64,000 nucleotides of DNA from Actinoplanes siamensis (GCF_016862395.1 NZ_BOMW01000019.1:124001-188000); one strand, 5' to 3'; shown: positions 33,923-43,266, counted from the stretch's first letter. The notes: generated by a model not told the origin, from the letters alone. Translations and numbers: made by a program.

Positions 33923-36900
33923 CTAGAGAACCGGCCGCCGGTCCGGGCGTGCCCGCCCGATCTCCTCGACCGCGTCGGCGCGCTCCACGTACCGGGTCTC
34001 CACCAGCAGCTGGCCCTGCCGGTCCACGGCGCCCCAGCGCCCCGCCTCGTCGGCGATCAGGAACGCCGACGGGTGCAGCACCACGGCCTTGTGCACCGGC
34101 GCCAGCACCTGCTGCCCGGCCCGGTCCACCACGCCGAAGCCGGTGCCCGCGTCGACCACCGCGAATCCGGTGTCGCTGAAGCCGTCGACCGGCCCGCCGG
34201 TGCTCAGCACCGTGGCGAACTGCCGGTACTTCGGCTGCACCGCGATCCGCCCGTGCTTGTCGACGGCACCCCAGGCGCCGCCGCGCCGGAACAGCGCCAG
34301 CCCGTTGCGGAACGGCCGGACGTCCTCGAACCCGCCCGGCACGATCAGCCGCTCGTTCCGGTCGATCGCGAACCAGCCGCCCTCGGCGTCCCGGGTCACC
34401 CAGGCCACACCCTCGGCGAACCCGCCGGCCGCGAGATACCCGGAGTCCGCGCCGATCAGCACCGCCCCGGAGGCGTCGATCAGCTCCCAGGCCGGCGACT
34501 CGGGGCGCCGCACCCACGCGACCCCCTCGGCGAACGGCTGGGCCTGCGCGTACCGCGGCTCGACCGCCGCGGCGTACCCCCAGAGGTTCGTCCCGTCGTC
34601 GCGCAGCGGCACCGGCGCCGGTGGCAGGTTCAGCAGCTCCTCGCGGGAGCGGGGGTACGGGCCCCAGCCGTCGCCGGACCGCCGCGAGATCACGTCGAGC
34701 GCCAGCTCGATCCGCTCCACCAGCTCCGGATCGCCACCCTGACACAGGTCCAGCGCCCGCTCGAAGTGGTTCACCGCCTCCAGCAACCGCCCCTGCTCGA
34801 ACGCCGACCGCCCGGCCAGCTCGCGGATCTCCGCCCGCACCCGCGCCGGCAGTTCCGGCGAGTCGGCCCGCGCGTACAGCCGGTCCGCCTCGCCGAACTC
34901 GCCACGCCACTGCAGCACGTGCGCCAGCCGGGTCTGCGTGATCGACACGGTCCGCGCCTCGCCGGAGGCCTCCGCGTGCCGCAGCGCCTCGCGCCCGTCG
35001 GCCAGCGCGTCGTCCAGCTCGCCGAGCACCCGGGAGACGACCGCGCGCAGGCTGAGCAGCCCGGCGCGCACGTTGTCCCGCTCGGCGAACTCCAGCCGGT
35101 CGGTCAGCCGGTCGATCAGGTCCCAGAGCCGGTCCGGCTCGTCGATCTGCTCGCGTAGCGTCCGCGGATCGAACATCCAGGGGTAGGCGGCGAGGATCTC
35201 CTCCGGGTCGGCACGCCGCCGGTCCGCCGGGGCGCGCTGGTCCCGCCGCTGCCGGATCGGCTCGATCGCCGCCTCTCCGAGGCGAGGACCAGGTTCCTGG
35301 TCCGAGCCGTCCGCCGCGGCCGGCTCGCTTCCCGATGCGACGGTACGTACGTCCGGGTCCGCGACCGGCCCGTCCACGATCCCAGCCGCCTCGGTCGCGA
35401 CGGGCGTCTCCGCCACGGTGCCCGTGGTCTCAGCGACCTGGCTTGTGGCCGGCGCCTCGGCCGCGGTGTCCGCGGTGTCAGCGACCTGGCTTGCGGCCGG
35501 CGTCTCGGCCGCGGTGTCCGCGGTGTCAGCGACCTCGCTTGCGGCCGGCGCCTCGGGAACTCCGGCGGGTTCAGCCGTTCCGGCCGCGGCCGGCGTCTCG
35601 GCCGCGGTGTCCGCGGTCTCGGCCGACCCGGTCGCGGAAGTGTCGCCATCGACGGATGCGGACTCCCTGTCCGTCCCGCCCGCCACGGGCTCCTCGACGA
35701 TGGGCGGGACGGCGGCGGTCGTCTCGGTCGCGGTGTCGTCGGCGAGTGCGATGACCGGCTCGGTCCCGCTGTGGTGGTGCGCAGCGACGGATCCCGGTTC
35801 GGACGAGCCGTGGGCGTCCCCGGACGCCGGTCCCGCACCGGCACTCGCCGTTCCGGCCGAGACACCGCCGTCCTTCGGAGCGCTCGCCGTCCAGGCGACT
35901 TCAGCCGCCGCAGCCGGGCCGTCCTCGTCCAGCTCACCCGCAGCAGCCGAGTCCCCCTCGTCCGGCTCACGCGCTCCAGCCGGGTCCCCTTCGTCGGGCT
36001 CGTCGGTCGTGGCCGGGTCCGCTTCGTCGGGCTTATCGGTCGTGGCCACGGGCTCCGCCACGGCGGGCGGCCACCCCGGAATGCTGACATCCACCTCAGC
36101 GCCGGCCAACTGCCCGGCAAAGCCGCTTACCGGACTGACCGGCCGTTCCGCGATCTCGGCGTCCTCCGTGCCGACCTCGGAGCCACCCACCCCGCTGACC
36201 GGCCGCGCCACGAGATCAGGCGTGGGGGCCGGGCTGGCCGGCTGGGCCGGGAGGTCAGGGGCCGGGGCCGGGCTGGCCGGCTGGGCCGGGAGGTCAGCGG
36301 CCGGGGCCGGGCTGACCGGCTGGTCCACCGGGGCGGTGGCGGGTACGGCGCTGACCGGTTCCTCCACGAGGTCGCGGACCAGCACGATCTCATCGGCGGA
36401 TTCGGTAGGCACGGCGACGTCGCCGGGCGTCGGCTCGGCCAGCGGCACGCCCGCCCCGGAGACGGGCACCAATTCCGCCGGTTCCGGCTCACCCGGCGAC
36501 GCCTGGTCCGCGGCTTCGTGCGCGCCGGCGGCCCGTTCGGTCTCCGGCTGCTCGTGCCGGCCCGGCCGCTCGAAGACCTCGGCCCGCTCATGCCGCCCGA
36601 ACCCGGCGTGCGCGGCAGCGATCCACTCCGGAATGTCCCCGCCCGGGTTCTCGTTCCCGAGCGGACTCTCCTGCAGCTCCTCCACCCGCGCGTGGCTGTG
36701 GTGTCCCACCGGGCCGGCCGGGGACGCCATCTCCGGCTCGGCGGCCTCCGACGTGGACTCCTCCCAGTCGCCCGCCGCCGGAACGTCCTCCAGCGCCAGC
36801 CGTGCCTGCGTGACCTCCAAGGCGCTCGGCTCGGGACCCTCGATCGTCAGGCGGGTCTGGGTGATCTCGGCATCGTCCGGCATCGGAACCGTCAGCCGAG

Positions 36901-38905
36901 CGTGCGTGATCTCCGCATCGCTCGCCGCAACAACCTCCGCCTGGCCGGTCCGGGCCGGAGCAGTCTGTGCCGCGGCGGCGTCAGGCGAAGCAGTCGGCGC
37001 CGCGGCGACCTCGGCCGGAGCGGCCTGCGGCGCGGAGTTCTGAGCAGCGGCCTCGGACTCGGCGCCCGGGGACTCCGCGTCCGAGGCGGCCTCGGCCTCG
37101 GCGATGAACCACCCGGCCGGCCTGGCCGGTTCCGCCTCGACCACGATCTCCGGGTCCGCCAGCGGCGAGGTCTCCGGAACCGGCGTCTCGGCGCCGAGCC
37201 CGCTCATCGACAGCAGCCAGCCGAGCCCACGCGGCTCCGTGGCGGGTTCCGCCGCGCCCGCGGGCTGCGGCGTGCCCTCTCCGAGCGGAAGCCCGGTGAC
37301 CGGCCGCTCGACCCCTGCAAAGGACTGCGGCGTGGCCGGAGCCTCCGCCTCCGCAAAGGACTGCGGCGTGGCCGGAGCCTCCGGTCCTGCGAACGGCATG
37401 TCCGAGACGGCCCGGCGGGGATCGATGGCCTGGGTGCGCTCCTCCGACGGGAACGAGGCTCCGGCGGGCTGACCCGGCTGCACCTGGCCGTGCGCGAACT
37501 GACCCTGGCCGAGTTCCTGCTCCGGCACCCCGGCGGCGCGCCACCCGGCAATCCCGGAGACGGGGGCGGCCCCGGCGGCCGGACCCTGCCCAGGAACCGG
37601 CGCCGACGCGATCCCGGAGACGGGAGCGGGAGCCATCCCGGAGACGGGTGCCGGAGCCATTCCGGAGACGGGTGCCGAGGCGATGCCGGAGACCGGAGCG
37701 GAAGCCACCCCGGAGACCGGATGCACCGGAGCCGGCCCGGGCCGCGGGGCAGTGCCCGGCCGCCCCTGGCCCGGATGCGCCGGAGCCTGCCCGGGATGCG
37801 CCTGGGCCGGCGGCGGGGTGTACCCGGGCGGCAACGGCGCGCCCGGGTAGACCGCCGCGGGCGGCACCACCGGCTGCTGCGGCGTCACCCGGGTCGGCTG
37901 AGCAGCCGGCCGCGCAGGAGCCGGACTGTTCCGCTCCTGCGGGACCGGCCGGAGGTCGAAGGGCGCCTCGGGCGTACGCCCGGCGTCACGCCGTGCCGGG
38001 AACGCGCTCGGCGGGGCAGGTCGCGCACTGCCGTAGGTGGGTCCGGCCGGCGAGACCTGCCGTGGCCCCGGACCGGTCCGCGGCCCACCCTGCTCGGGCA
38101 TGGGCCGCCGCTGGGGAAGCCCGCCCTCCTGTTCGGGCGCGGGCCGGCGCTGCGGGAACCCGCCTTCCTGCTCGGGCATGGGCCGGCGCTGCGGGAACCC
38201 GCTTTCCTGCTCGGGCCGCCCCGCGAAACCACCCTGAGCCCCGAACCGGGACTGCGACGGGGGCGGAGGAACCGGCGCACCCGGCGCCGCGGCCCCACCC
38301 CGCACCGGCTGCCCCGCACCAGGCCCCGGCCGTCCCCACTGCTGCTGCGGCTGGGGGCCGGGCTGCTGCGGCTGGGGGCCGGGCTGCTGCCCCCACCCCT
38401 CCGGCCCGCGCGGCGCGGGCCCGTCCGGGCGGGGCACCCGGGCCGCTCCGGCAGCACCGGACCGCCCCGGCGACACCGGACCGGAGGCGGGCCGGCCGGG
38501 CGAGACGGGCGCCGACGATCCCGGGACGGAGCCGGGATTCACCGGTACGGAAGGAGCCCCGCGCCCGTAGACCGCAGCCGCCCCACGCCGCTGATCCCCG
38601 TACGGCCGGTTCCACGACGCTTCGTCCCGGGAGTCACGCCGGCCACCGCCGTACCGCTGCGGATCCTCGGCCGGAACCCGGCCACGGCCCTGCGGCGCGC
38701 CGCCTCCCGGAGCCGAGCTGACCGGCGCCGCCCCGGACGAGCCGTGCGGCGTCTCGGAGACCGGGGTGTACACGGCCTTGCGCCGGCCCGGATCGCCGGG
38801 GTACCGCTGGCCGGGAAGCGGCTCCCACTCCCAGGTGATCTCGTAGACCCACGCCGGTTCGTCGTCCCAGCCTTCCGCGCCCGGGCGGGAGCTCCAACCG
38901 TTCAT
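33923..38905 (-). CDS. 1660-residue low-complexity / TPR / WG-repeat protein
   Basis: A very large soluble protein. After a short folded N-terminus (MNGWSSRPGAEGWDDEPAWV, then WEWEPLPGQ) come about 1150 residues of Pro/Gly/Gln-rich then Glu/Ala/Thr-rich low complexity with several tandem repeats. From about residue 1225 a helical TPR-like region begins (EEILAAYPWMFDPRTLREQI, then repeats such as FEQGRLLEAVNHFERALDL). The last ~220 residues are WG/KWG repeats (GAWGAVDKHGRIAVQPKY, GRWGAVDRQGQLLVETRY). WG repeats form beta-sheet interaction surfaces in other bacteria. No signal peptide or membrane helix is seen. The ATG at 38905 lacks a strong ribosome binding site. Function unknown; a scaffold is plausible. 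Confidence 0.85.
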   Translation of the reverse strand: MNGWSSRPGAEGWDDEPAWVYEITWEWEPLPGQRYPGDPGRRKAVYTPVSETPHGSSGAAPVSSAPGGGAPQGRGRVPAEDPQRYGGGRRDSRDEASWNRPYGDQRRGAAAVYGRGAPSVPVNPGSVPGSSAPVSPGRPASGPVSPGRSGAAGAARVPRPDGPAPRGPEGWGQQPGPQPQQPGPQPQQQWGRPGPGAGQPVRGGAAAPGAPVPPPPSQSRFGAQGGFAGRPEQESGFPQRRPMPEQEGGFPQRRPAPEQEGGLPQRRPMPEQGGPRTGPGPRQVSPAGPTYGSARPAPPSAFPARRDAGRTPEAPFDLRPVPQERNSPAPARPAAQPTRVTPQQPVVPPAAVYPGAPLPPGYTPPPAQAHPGQAPAHPGQGRPGTAPRPGPAPVHPVSGVASAPVSGIASAPVSGMAPAPVSGMAPAPVSGIASAPVPGQGPAAGAAPVSGIAGWRAAGVPEQELGQGQFAHGQVQPGQPAGASFPSEERTQAIDPRRAVSDMPFAGPEAPATPQSFAEAEAPATPQSFAGVERPVTGLPLGEGTPQPAGAAEPATEPRGLGWLLSMSGLGAETPVPETSPLADPEIVVEAEPARPAGWFIAEAEAASDAESPGAESEAAAQNSAPQAAPAEVAAAPTASPDAAAAQTAPARTGQAEVVAASDAEITHARLTVPMPDDAEITQTRLTIEGPEPSALEVTQARLALEDVPAAGDWEESTSEAAEPEMASPAGPVGHHSHARVEELQESPLGNENPGGDIPEWIAAAHAGFGRHERAEVFERPGRHEQPETERAAGAHEAADQASPGEPEPAELVPVSGAGVPLAEPTPGDVAVPTESADEIVLVRDLVEEPVSAVPATAPVDQPVSPAPAADLPAQPASPAPAPDLPAQPASPAPTPDLVARPVSGVGGSEVGTEDAEIAERPVSPVSGFAGQLAGAEVDVSIPGWPPAVAEPVATTDKPDEADPATTDEPDEGDPAGAREPDEGDSAAAGELDEDGPAAAAEVAWTASAPKDGGVSAGTASAGAGPASGDAHGSSEPGSVAAHHHSGTEPVIALADDTATETTAAVPPIVEEPVAGGTDRESASVDGDTSATGSAETADTAAETPAAAGTAEPAGVPEAPAASEVADTADTAAETPAASQVADTADTAAEAPATSQVAETTGTVAETPVATEAAGIVDGPVADPDVRTVASGSEPAAADGSDQEPGPRLGEAAIEPIRQRRDQRAPADRRRADPEEILAAYPWMFDPRTLREQIDEPDRLWDLIDRLTDRLEFAERDNVRAGLLSLRAVVSRVLGELDDALADGREALRHAEASGEARTVSITQTRLAHVLQWRGEFGEADRLYARADSPELPARVRAEIRELAGRSAFEQGRLLEAVNHFERALDLCQGGDPELVERIELALDVISRRSGDGWGPYPRSREELLNLPPAPVPLRDDGTNLWGYAAAVEPRYAQAQPFAEGVAWVRRPESPAWELIDASGAVLIGADSGYLAAGGFAEGVAWVTRDAEGGWFAIDRNERLIVPGGFEDVRPFRNGLALFRRGGAWGAVDKHGRIAVQPKYRQFATVLSTGGPVDGFSDTGFAVVDAGTGFGVVDRAGQQVLAPVHKAVVLHPSAFLIADEAGRWGAVDRQGQLLVETRYVERADAVEEIGRARPDRRPVL
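35431..35555. repeat. 48-bp tandem repeat inside the giant gene
   Basis: Units start at 35431, 35479 and 35527 (the last partial). They encode a 16-residue Ala/Thr/Asp unit (SQVADTADTAAEAPAT type). Nearly identical DNA implies recent duplication or conversion. Confidence 0.85.
38102..38216. repeat. 39-bp tandem repeat inside the giant gene
   Basis: Three units starting at 38102, 38141 and 38180 encode a 13-residue motif of type PEQEGGFPQRRPM. They lie in the Pro/Gln-rich N-terminal part of the protein. Confidence 0.85.
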
Positions 38906-39045
38906 CGGGCAGCCAGGCCCGGCGATTGGCAACGCTCCGTCACGGCGAACTCCAACGTGTGTCAAAAAATCGAGCCGTGGCCGGCCGGGGACCCGGGTAC
39001 AGTCTCCCGGCTCCACTGCGGGTCGGTGGAAAGGAGACTAGCGGC

Positions 39046-39906
39046 GTGGCCGGGAAGGACGCCAGCGTGCTCACGATCTCTCCGGATGGGCCGTTACGCG
39101 GCTCGATTACTACTTTCGGTGCACTGGCCGGGTCGGGTTTCCGGCGCTACACCACCTATCGTCAGGCCACCATAGCCGGAACGTTCACCAATGTGGTCTT
39201 CGGCTACCTGCGCTGTTATGTCCTGCTCGCGGTGGCGGCGAGCACGCTGGGCAACCGACCGGCCGGGTACGACACGGAACAGCTCGCCACGTACGTCTGG
39301 TTGGGTCAGGGGCTACTCAGTGTAGTGATGCTGTGGGGCTGGTCGGAGCTCGCCGAACGCATCCGAACCGGTGACGTCGCGTCCGATCTGTTACGTCCGG
39401 TTCCGCCGCTCGTGGCATATCTGGCGGCCGACCTGGGCCGGTCGGCGCACGCCATGCTCACCCGGTTCGTCGCCCCGGTGGTGGTCGGCGCCCTGTGCTT
39501 CCCGCTGCGGGTGCCGACCCGCTGGCAGACGGTCCCGCTCTTCCTGGTCTCGGTGCTGCTCGCGGTGGTGGTCAGCTTCGGCTGCCGGTACCTGGTGAAC
39601 GCCACCGCGTACTGGCTGCACGACGCCCGCGGCCCGATCATGATGTGGGTGCTCGGCGCCGGCGTGCTGGGCGGCCTGTACTTCCCGCTGCGCCTGCTGC
39701 CGGACTGGCTGGCGATCACGCTCTGGCTGGGCACCCCGATGCCGAGCATCCTGCAGACCCCGCTGGACGTGGCCGCCGAGCGGGACGGCCCGGACCTGCA
39801 GCTGGCGCTGGTCGCGCTGCAGGCCGGCTGGGCGGTCGCGTTGCTGGCGCTGGCCGCGGCGGTGCAGCGCCGGGCCGAGCGCAGGCTGGTGGTGCAGGGT
39901 GGGTGA
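39046..39906 (+). CDS. ABC-2 type exporter permease, subunit 1
   Basis: A 286-residue membrane protein of the ABC-2 permease (DUF990-like) type with about six helices. It begins with a cytosolic segment (FRRYTTYRQATIAGTFTNVVF) typical of this group, and carries a central VASDLLRPVPPLVAYLAADLG loop. The GTG at 39046 follows AAGGAG; a second GTG seven codons on is possible. It overlaps the next permease gene by 8 nt and forms an operon with it and the ATPase. Substrate unknown. It is divergent from the giant WG-repeat gene. Confidence 0.85.
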   Translation: MAGKDASVLTISPDGPLRGSITTFGALAGSGFRRYTTYRQATIAGTFTNVVFGYLRCYVLLAVAASTLGNRPAGYDTEQLATYVWLGQGLLSVVMLWGWSELAERIRTGDVASDLLRPVPPLVAYLAADLGRSAHAMLTRFVAPVVVGALCFPLRVPTRWQTVPLFLVSVLLAVVVSFGCRYLVNATAYWLHDARGPIMMWVLGAGVLGGLYFPLRLLPDWLAITLWLGTPMPSILQTPLDVAAERDGPDLQLALVALQAGWAVALLALAAAVQRRAERRLVVQGG

Positions 39907-40699
39907 GCTGCGGGCGTACGCGGCCCTGGCGGGCGCCCAGGCCAGATCGGTGCTCGCCTACCGTGCCTCGTTCGTCGTCGAGCTGCTCGGCAACGTCGGT
40001 GCCACGGTCTTCGACGTGCTCACCGTGCTGGCGCTGTTCCGCGCCACCGACCGGATCGGCGGCTTCGCGCTGCCCGAGGCGCTGCTGATGACGAGCATCA
40101 CGTCCGCCGGTTTCGCGCTGGCCGACTTCCTGATCGGCAATGTGGACCGGCTCAAGACCTACGTCCGGGCCGGCACTCTGGACGCGGTGCTGGTCCGGCC
40201 GCTCGGCGCGCTGCCCCAGTTGCTGCTCATGGACCTGCCGATGCGCAAGCTGCTGCGGGTGGTGTTCGGGTTCGGCGTGCTGGCCGTCGCGCTCGGCCTG
40301 AACGACATCGACTGGACGCCGGCCCGAGTGTTGTTGATCACCCTCTCGCCGCTGTGCGGCATGGTGTTCCTCGGCTCGATCTTCGTGATCAGCGCGAGCC
40401 TGGCGTTCTGGTGGGTGGACTCGGGTGAGGTCGGCTCCGCGTTCACCTACGGGGGGCGGGACTTCGCGTCATACCCGATCACCGTCTACGGCCCGGTCTT
40501 CCGCGGCCTGTTCGCGTACGCCCTCGGTTTCGCCTTCGTCTCCTACCAGCCGGCGCTGGCCCTGCTCGGCCGCGCCGACCCGCTGGGTCTGCCGTCCGGG
40601 GCCGGCTTCGCCGCGCCCTTGGTCGCGCTCGCCGCGGCGGCCGTCGCCACCGGTGTCTGGCGCACCGGGATCCGCCACTACCGGAGCACTGGATCATGA
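39899..40699 (+). CDS. ABC-2 type exporter permease, subunit 2
   Basis: A 266-residue partner permease with six predicted helices and the same fold as subunit 1: RASFVVELLGNVGATVFDVL at the N-terminus, TYVRAGTLDAVLVRPLGALPQL in the cytosolic loop and YPITVYGPVFRGLFAYALGF later. The pair presumably forms a heterodimeric channel. Its start overlaps the previous stop and its stop overlaps the ATPase start (ATGA), indicating translational coupling. Confidence 0.88.
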   Translation: MGELRAYAALAGAQARSVLAYRASFVVELLGNVGATVFDVLTVLALFRATDRIGGFALPEALLMTSITSAGFALADFLIGNVDRLKTYVRAGTLDAVLVRPLGALPQLLLMDLPMRKLLRVVFGFGVLAVALGLNDIDWTPARVLLITLSPLCGMVFLGSIFVISASLAFWWVDSGEVGSAFTYGGRDFASYPITVYGPVFRGLFAYALGFAFVSYQPALALLGRADPLGLPSGAGFAAPLVALAAAAVATGVWRTGIRHYRSTGS

Positions 40700-41643
40700 T
40701 CAGAACCGACAACCTCACGAGGAATTTCACCGTACGGATCAAGCGCGGCCGGTTCCGCCGGGAGAAGCGCACAGTCGAGGCGGTCGCCGGCGTGTCCCTG
40801 GACATCGGGGCGGGGGAGATGGTCGGCTACATCGGCCCGAACGGCGCCGGGAAGTCCACCACGTTGAAGATGCTGACCGGGGTGCTCACCCCGTCCAGCG
40901 GCGAGGCGCGGGTGTGCGGCCTGCGCCCGGTCCCGGAGCGCACCAAGCTGGCCCTGCGCATCGGGGTGGTCTTCGGCCAGCGCTCGCAGCTCTGGTGGGA
41001 CCTGCCGCTGCACGAGTCGTTCGCCCTGCTCCGGCACATCTACCGGGTGCCGGCGGGGGAGCATGCCGCCCGGCTGCGCCGCTGCCGCGAGCTGCTGGAC
41101 CTGGACGACTTCCTGGACACCCCGGTCCGCCAGTTGTCCCTGGGCCAGCGGATGCGCGGCGAGCTGACCGCGGCGCTGCTGCACGGCCCGCGGGTGCTGT
41201 TCCTGGACGAGCCGACGATCGGCCTGGACGTGGTGAGCAAGCAGGCGGTCCGCTCGTTCCTGGCCGAGCTGGGCGCGAGCGGGGACGTCACGCTCGTGCT
41301 GACCACGCACGACCTGGCCGACATCGAGCGGCTCTGCGAGCGCCTGGTGGTGATCGACCACGGGCGGGTGGTGCACGACGGGACGATCGAGGCGCTGCAC
41401 GCCCGGTACGGGTCGCGCCGCAGCCTGGTCGCCGACCTGTCGTCGCCGTTGCCCGAGGGTTTCGAGCTGCCCGGCGCCACGCTGGTCGGCGTCGAGGCGG
41501 ACCGGCACCGGGTCACGTTCGCGCTGGACGGCGTGACCGCCGGGGCGGCGGTGGCGCAGCTGGTGGCCGCGGTCCCGATCCGCGACCTGTCGGTCGTCGA
41601 GCCCGACATCGAGGACGTGGTGGCCCGCCTCTACACCACTTGA
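40696..41643 (+). CDS. ABC exporter ATP-binding protein
   Basis: A 315-residue ATPase driving the two upstream permeases. Walker A GPNGAGKST (about residues 48-56), Q-loop in VVFGQRSQLWWDL, signature LSLGQRMRGELTAALL, Walker B VLFLDEPTIGLD and switch His in LTTHDLADIE are all intact. The QRSQLWWDL stretch is characteristic of the ABC-2 subgroup paired with DUF990-like permeases. A C-terminal ~80-residue extension is typical of such exporters. Overlap with the permease gene supports one operon. The following ~115 bp holds no gene and no strong hairpin. Confidence 0.94.
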   Translation: MIRTDNLTRNFTVRIKRGRFRREKRTVEAVAGVSLDIGAGEMVGYIGPNGAGKSTTLKMLTGVLTPSSGEARVCGLRPVPERTKLALRIGVVFGQRSQLWWDLPLHESFALLRHIYRVPAGEHAARLRRCRELLDLDDFLDTPVRQLSLGQRMRGELTAALLHGPRVLFLDEPTIGLDVVSKQAVRSFLAELGASGDVTLVLTTHDLADIERLCERLVVIDHGRVVHDGTIEALHARYGSRRSLVADLSSPLPEGFELPGATLVGVEADRHRVTFALDGVTAGAAVAQLVAAVPIRDLSVVEPDIEDVVARLYTT

Positions 41644-41760
41644 CCACACCCGCGGCTTGCGGTTGCCGGCCGGCTTCCGGAGGCGTCTCGGCCCCGGAGG
41701 GCCTCTCGGAGCCGGCTCGCGGCCGATGCCCGGCTGTCAGGGGTGCCTCGCGCGTTCTGG

Positions 41761-42318
41761 TCAGCGGTGTTCCATGATCAGGACGGCCCAGGACGGTTCG
41801 AGCGCCTCGTACCGGTGCGCCACGTCACCCGCGAACGTCACGTAGTCGCCAGGCCCCACCTCGACCGGCTCCTCCACCGGCCCGGTCCGGATCCGCCCCG
41901 CGCCCACCACGATGTGCTCCACGCTGCCCGGGATGTGCGCTTCCGCCTCCCGGGCTTCGCCCGGTTCGAGCTCCATCAGATACAGATCCCGCCGTACGTG
42001 CGGTGAGCCGGCCGCCAGCAGCGTCGCCACGAAGTCGGCGCGGTCGGCGCGCAACCGCGTCGTTCCCTCGCCCGCGCGGATCACCCGCACCCGGGCCGGC
42101 TCCGGCTCGACCAGCCGGCTGAACGGCACCCCGAGCGCCACCCCGAGCGCCCACAGCGTCTCGATGCTCGGGTTCCCGCTGCCGGCCTCGAGCTGCGACA
42201 ACGTCGACTTGGCCAGTCCGGCCCGGCGGGCCAGCTCGGCCAGCGAGATCCCGGCCCGGTCGCGCTCGCGGCGCAACGCGGCGGCGATGACGGCGAGCGG
42301 CGGCGCCGGCTGATTCAT
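41761..42318 (-). CDS. XRE-family regulator with C-terminal cupin
   Basis: A 185-residue transcription factor. An N-terminal helix-turn-helix (ISLAELARRAGLAKSTLSQLEAG, about residues 24-46) is followed by a cupin domain (HIPGSVEHIVVGAGRIRTG, VGPGDYVTFAGDVAHRYEA) that could bind a small ligand such as an amino acid. Such HTH-cupin proteins often sit beside azlCD and regulate amino-acid export. The ATG at 42318 with GGAG upstream is preferred to one five codons earlier. The divergent intergenic region has two matching inverted repeats, so autoregulation and control of azlCD are likely. Confidence 0.88.
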   Translation of the reverse strand: MNQPAPPLAVIAAALRRERDRAGISLAELARRAGLAKSTLSQLEAGSGNPSIETLWALGVALGVPFSRLVEPEPARVRVIRAGEGTTRLRADRADFVATLLAAGSPHVRRDLYLMELEPGEAREAEAHIPGSVEHIVVGAGRIRTGPVEEPVEVGPGDYVTFAGDVAHRYEALEPSWAVLIMEHR

Positions 42319-42342
42319 CCCTGTTCGCTCCATCGTTCACTT

Positions 42343-42387
42343 CGTTCGGTTTGACGAACGCTCGACCTTCGTTCAGCATAACGAACC
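42343..42387. promoter_or_regulatory. Two GTTC-N8-GAAC operators between XRE gene and azlC
   Basis: Copy 1 (42343-42360) reads CGTTCG-N6-CGAACG; copy 2 (42370-42387) keeps the same GTTC-N8-GAAC geometry. The copies are 27 bp apart. A TTGACG (42351-42356) inside copy 1 could be a -35 element for azlC, with CATAAC (42377-42382) as a weak -10, so a bound regulator would cover the promoter. azlC starts one base after copy 2 with no ribosome binding site, suggesting a leaderless mRNA. Confidence 0.6.
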
Positions 42388-43266
42388 ATGGGTACGTTAT
42401 ATCGAACGCGCGCCCGCCCCCGCGACGTGGCCGCGCTGGCCGCCGCGACACTGGCCACCGGGGCGTCGTTCGGCGCCATCACGATCGCGTACGGCCTTCC
42501 GGCCTGGCTGCCCAGCCTGATGTCGACAGTGGTCTTCGCCGGCGGCGCCCAGTTCCTCGCCGCCGGTCTGCTGGCCGCCGGCAACCCGGTCGCCGCGGTC
42601 CTGGCAGGCCTGCTGCTGAACGCCCGCCACCTGCCGTTCGGCCTGGCCGTCGCGGACACGCTGGGCCCGCGGTGGCGCGATCGGCTGATCGGCAGTCACC
42701 TGATGACCGACGAGGTGGTCGCGTTCACGCTGGCCGAGGAGACCCCCGCGGCCCGCCGCCGGATCTACTGGCTGGTCGCCGTCGCCCTGGTCATCGCCTG
42801 GAACATCGGCACGGTCCTCGGTGTCCTGTTGGGCGGGGTCACCGGCGACCCGGACACGTGGGGCCTGGACGCGGCCTTCCCGGCGGCGCTGCTCGCCCTG
42901 ATCCTGCCGTCGCTCAAGGACCGCGACACGCGCCGGGTGGCTCTCTCCGGAGCCGCGGCGGCGGTGCTGCTGACGCCGGTCCTGCCGGCCGGGGTCCCGG
43001 TGCTCGCCGCGCTCCTGGGCCTGCTCACCCTCCTCCGCCCCGCCCGCTTCACCCGTGCCCACGCGGTCGCCGCCACGCCCGTCGATGCCCACGCGGTCGA
43101 TGCCCACGCGGTCGGCGCCGCGCCGGCCGGTGCCGACGCGGGTGAGATCCGCGCCATCGAAGCCCACGACGGCGCTGCCCGCGCCGAGCCGATCCCCAGC
43201 TCCCGGCCGGACGAGCCGGATCTGGCCGTCTCGGAGGAGCCGGTACCCGGGAGGAACCCATGTTGA
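42388..43266 (+). CDS. azlC: AzlC-family branched-chain amino acid exporter, large subunit
   Basis: A 292-residue membrane protein. The AzlC core (about residues 12-230) has five or six helices with conserved AGGAQFLAAGLLAAGNP and LLLNARHLPFGLAVAD plus HLMTDEVVAF. With AzlD it exports branched-chain or related amino acids. The last ~60 residues are a non-conserved cytosolic tail with two identical 15-bp units (VDAHA) at 43081-43110. The ATG directly follows the operator and lacks a ribosome binding site. It overlaps azlD by 7 nt. Confidence 0.9.
   Translation: MGTLYRTRARPRDVAALAAATLATGASFGAITIAYGLPAWLPSLMSTVVFAGGAQFLAAGLLAAGNPVAAVLAGLLLNARHLPFGLAVADTLGPRWRDRLIGSHLMTDEVVAFTLAEETPAARRRIYWLVAVALVIAWNIGTVLGVLLGGVTGDPDTWGLDAAFPAALLALILPSLKDRDTRRVALSGAAAAVLLTPVLPAGVPVLAALLGLLTLLRPARFTRAHAVAATPVDAHAVDAHAVGAAPAGADAGEIRAIEAHDGAARAEPIPSSRPDEPDLAVSEEPVPGRNPC

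Noticed and set aside
35771..39175. 1134-codon plus-strand frame opposite the giant gene
   Set aside because: Arg/Gly-rich antisense shadow; the minus-strand reading contains WG and TPR repeats.
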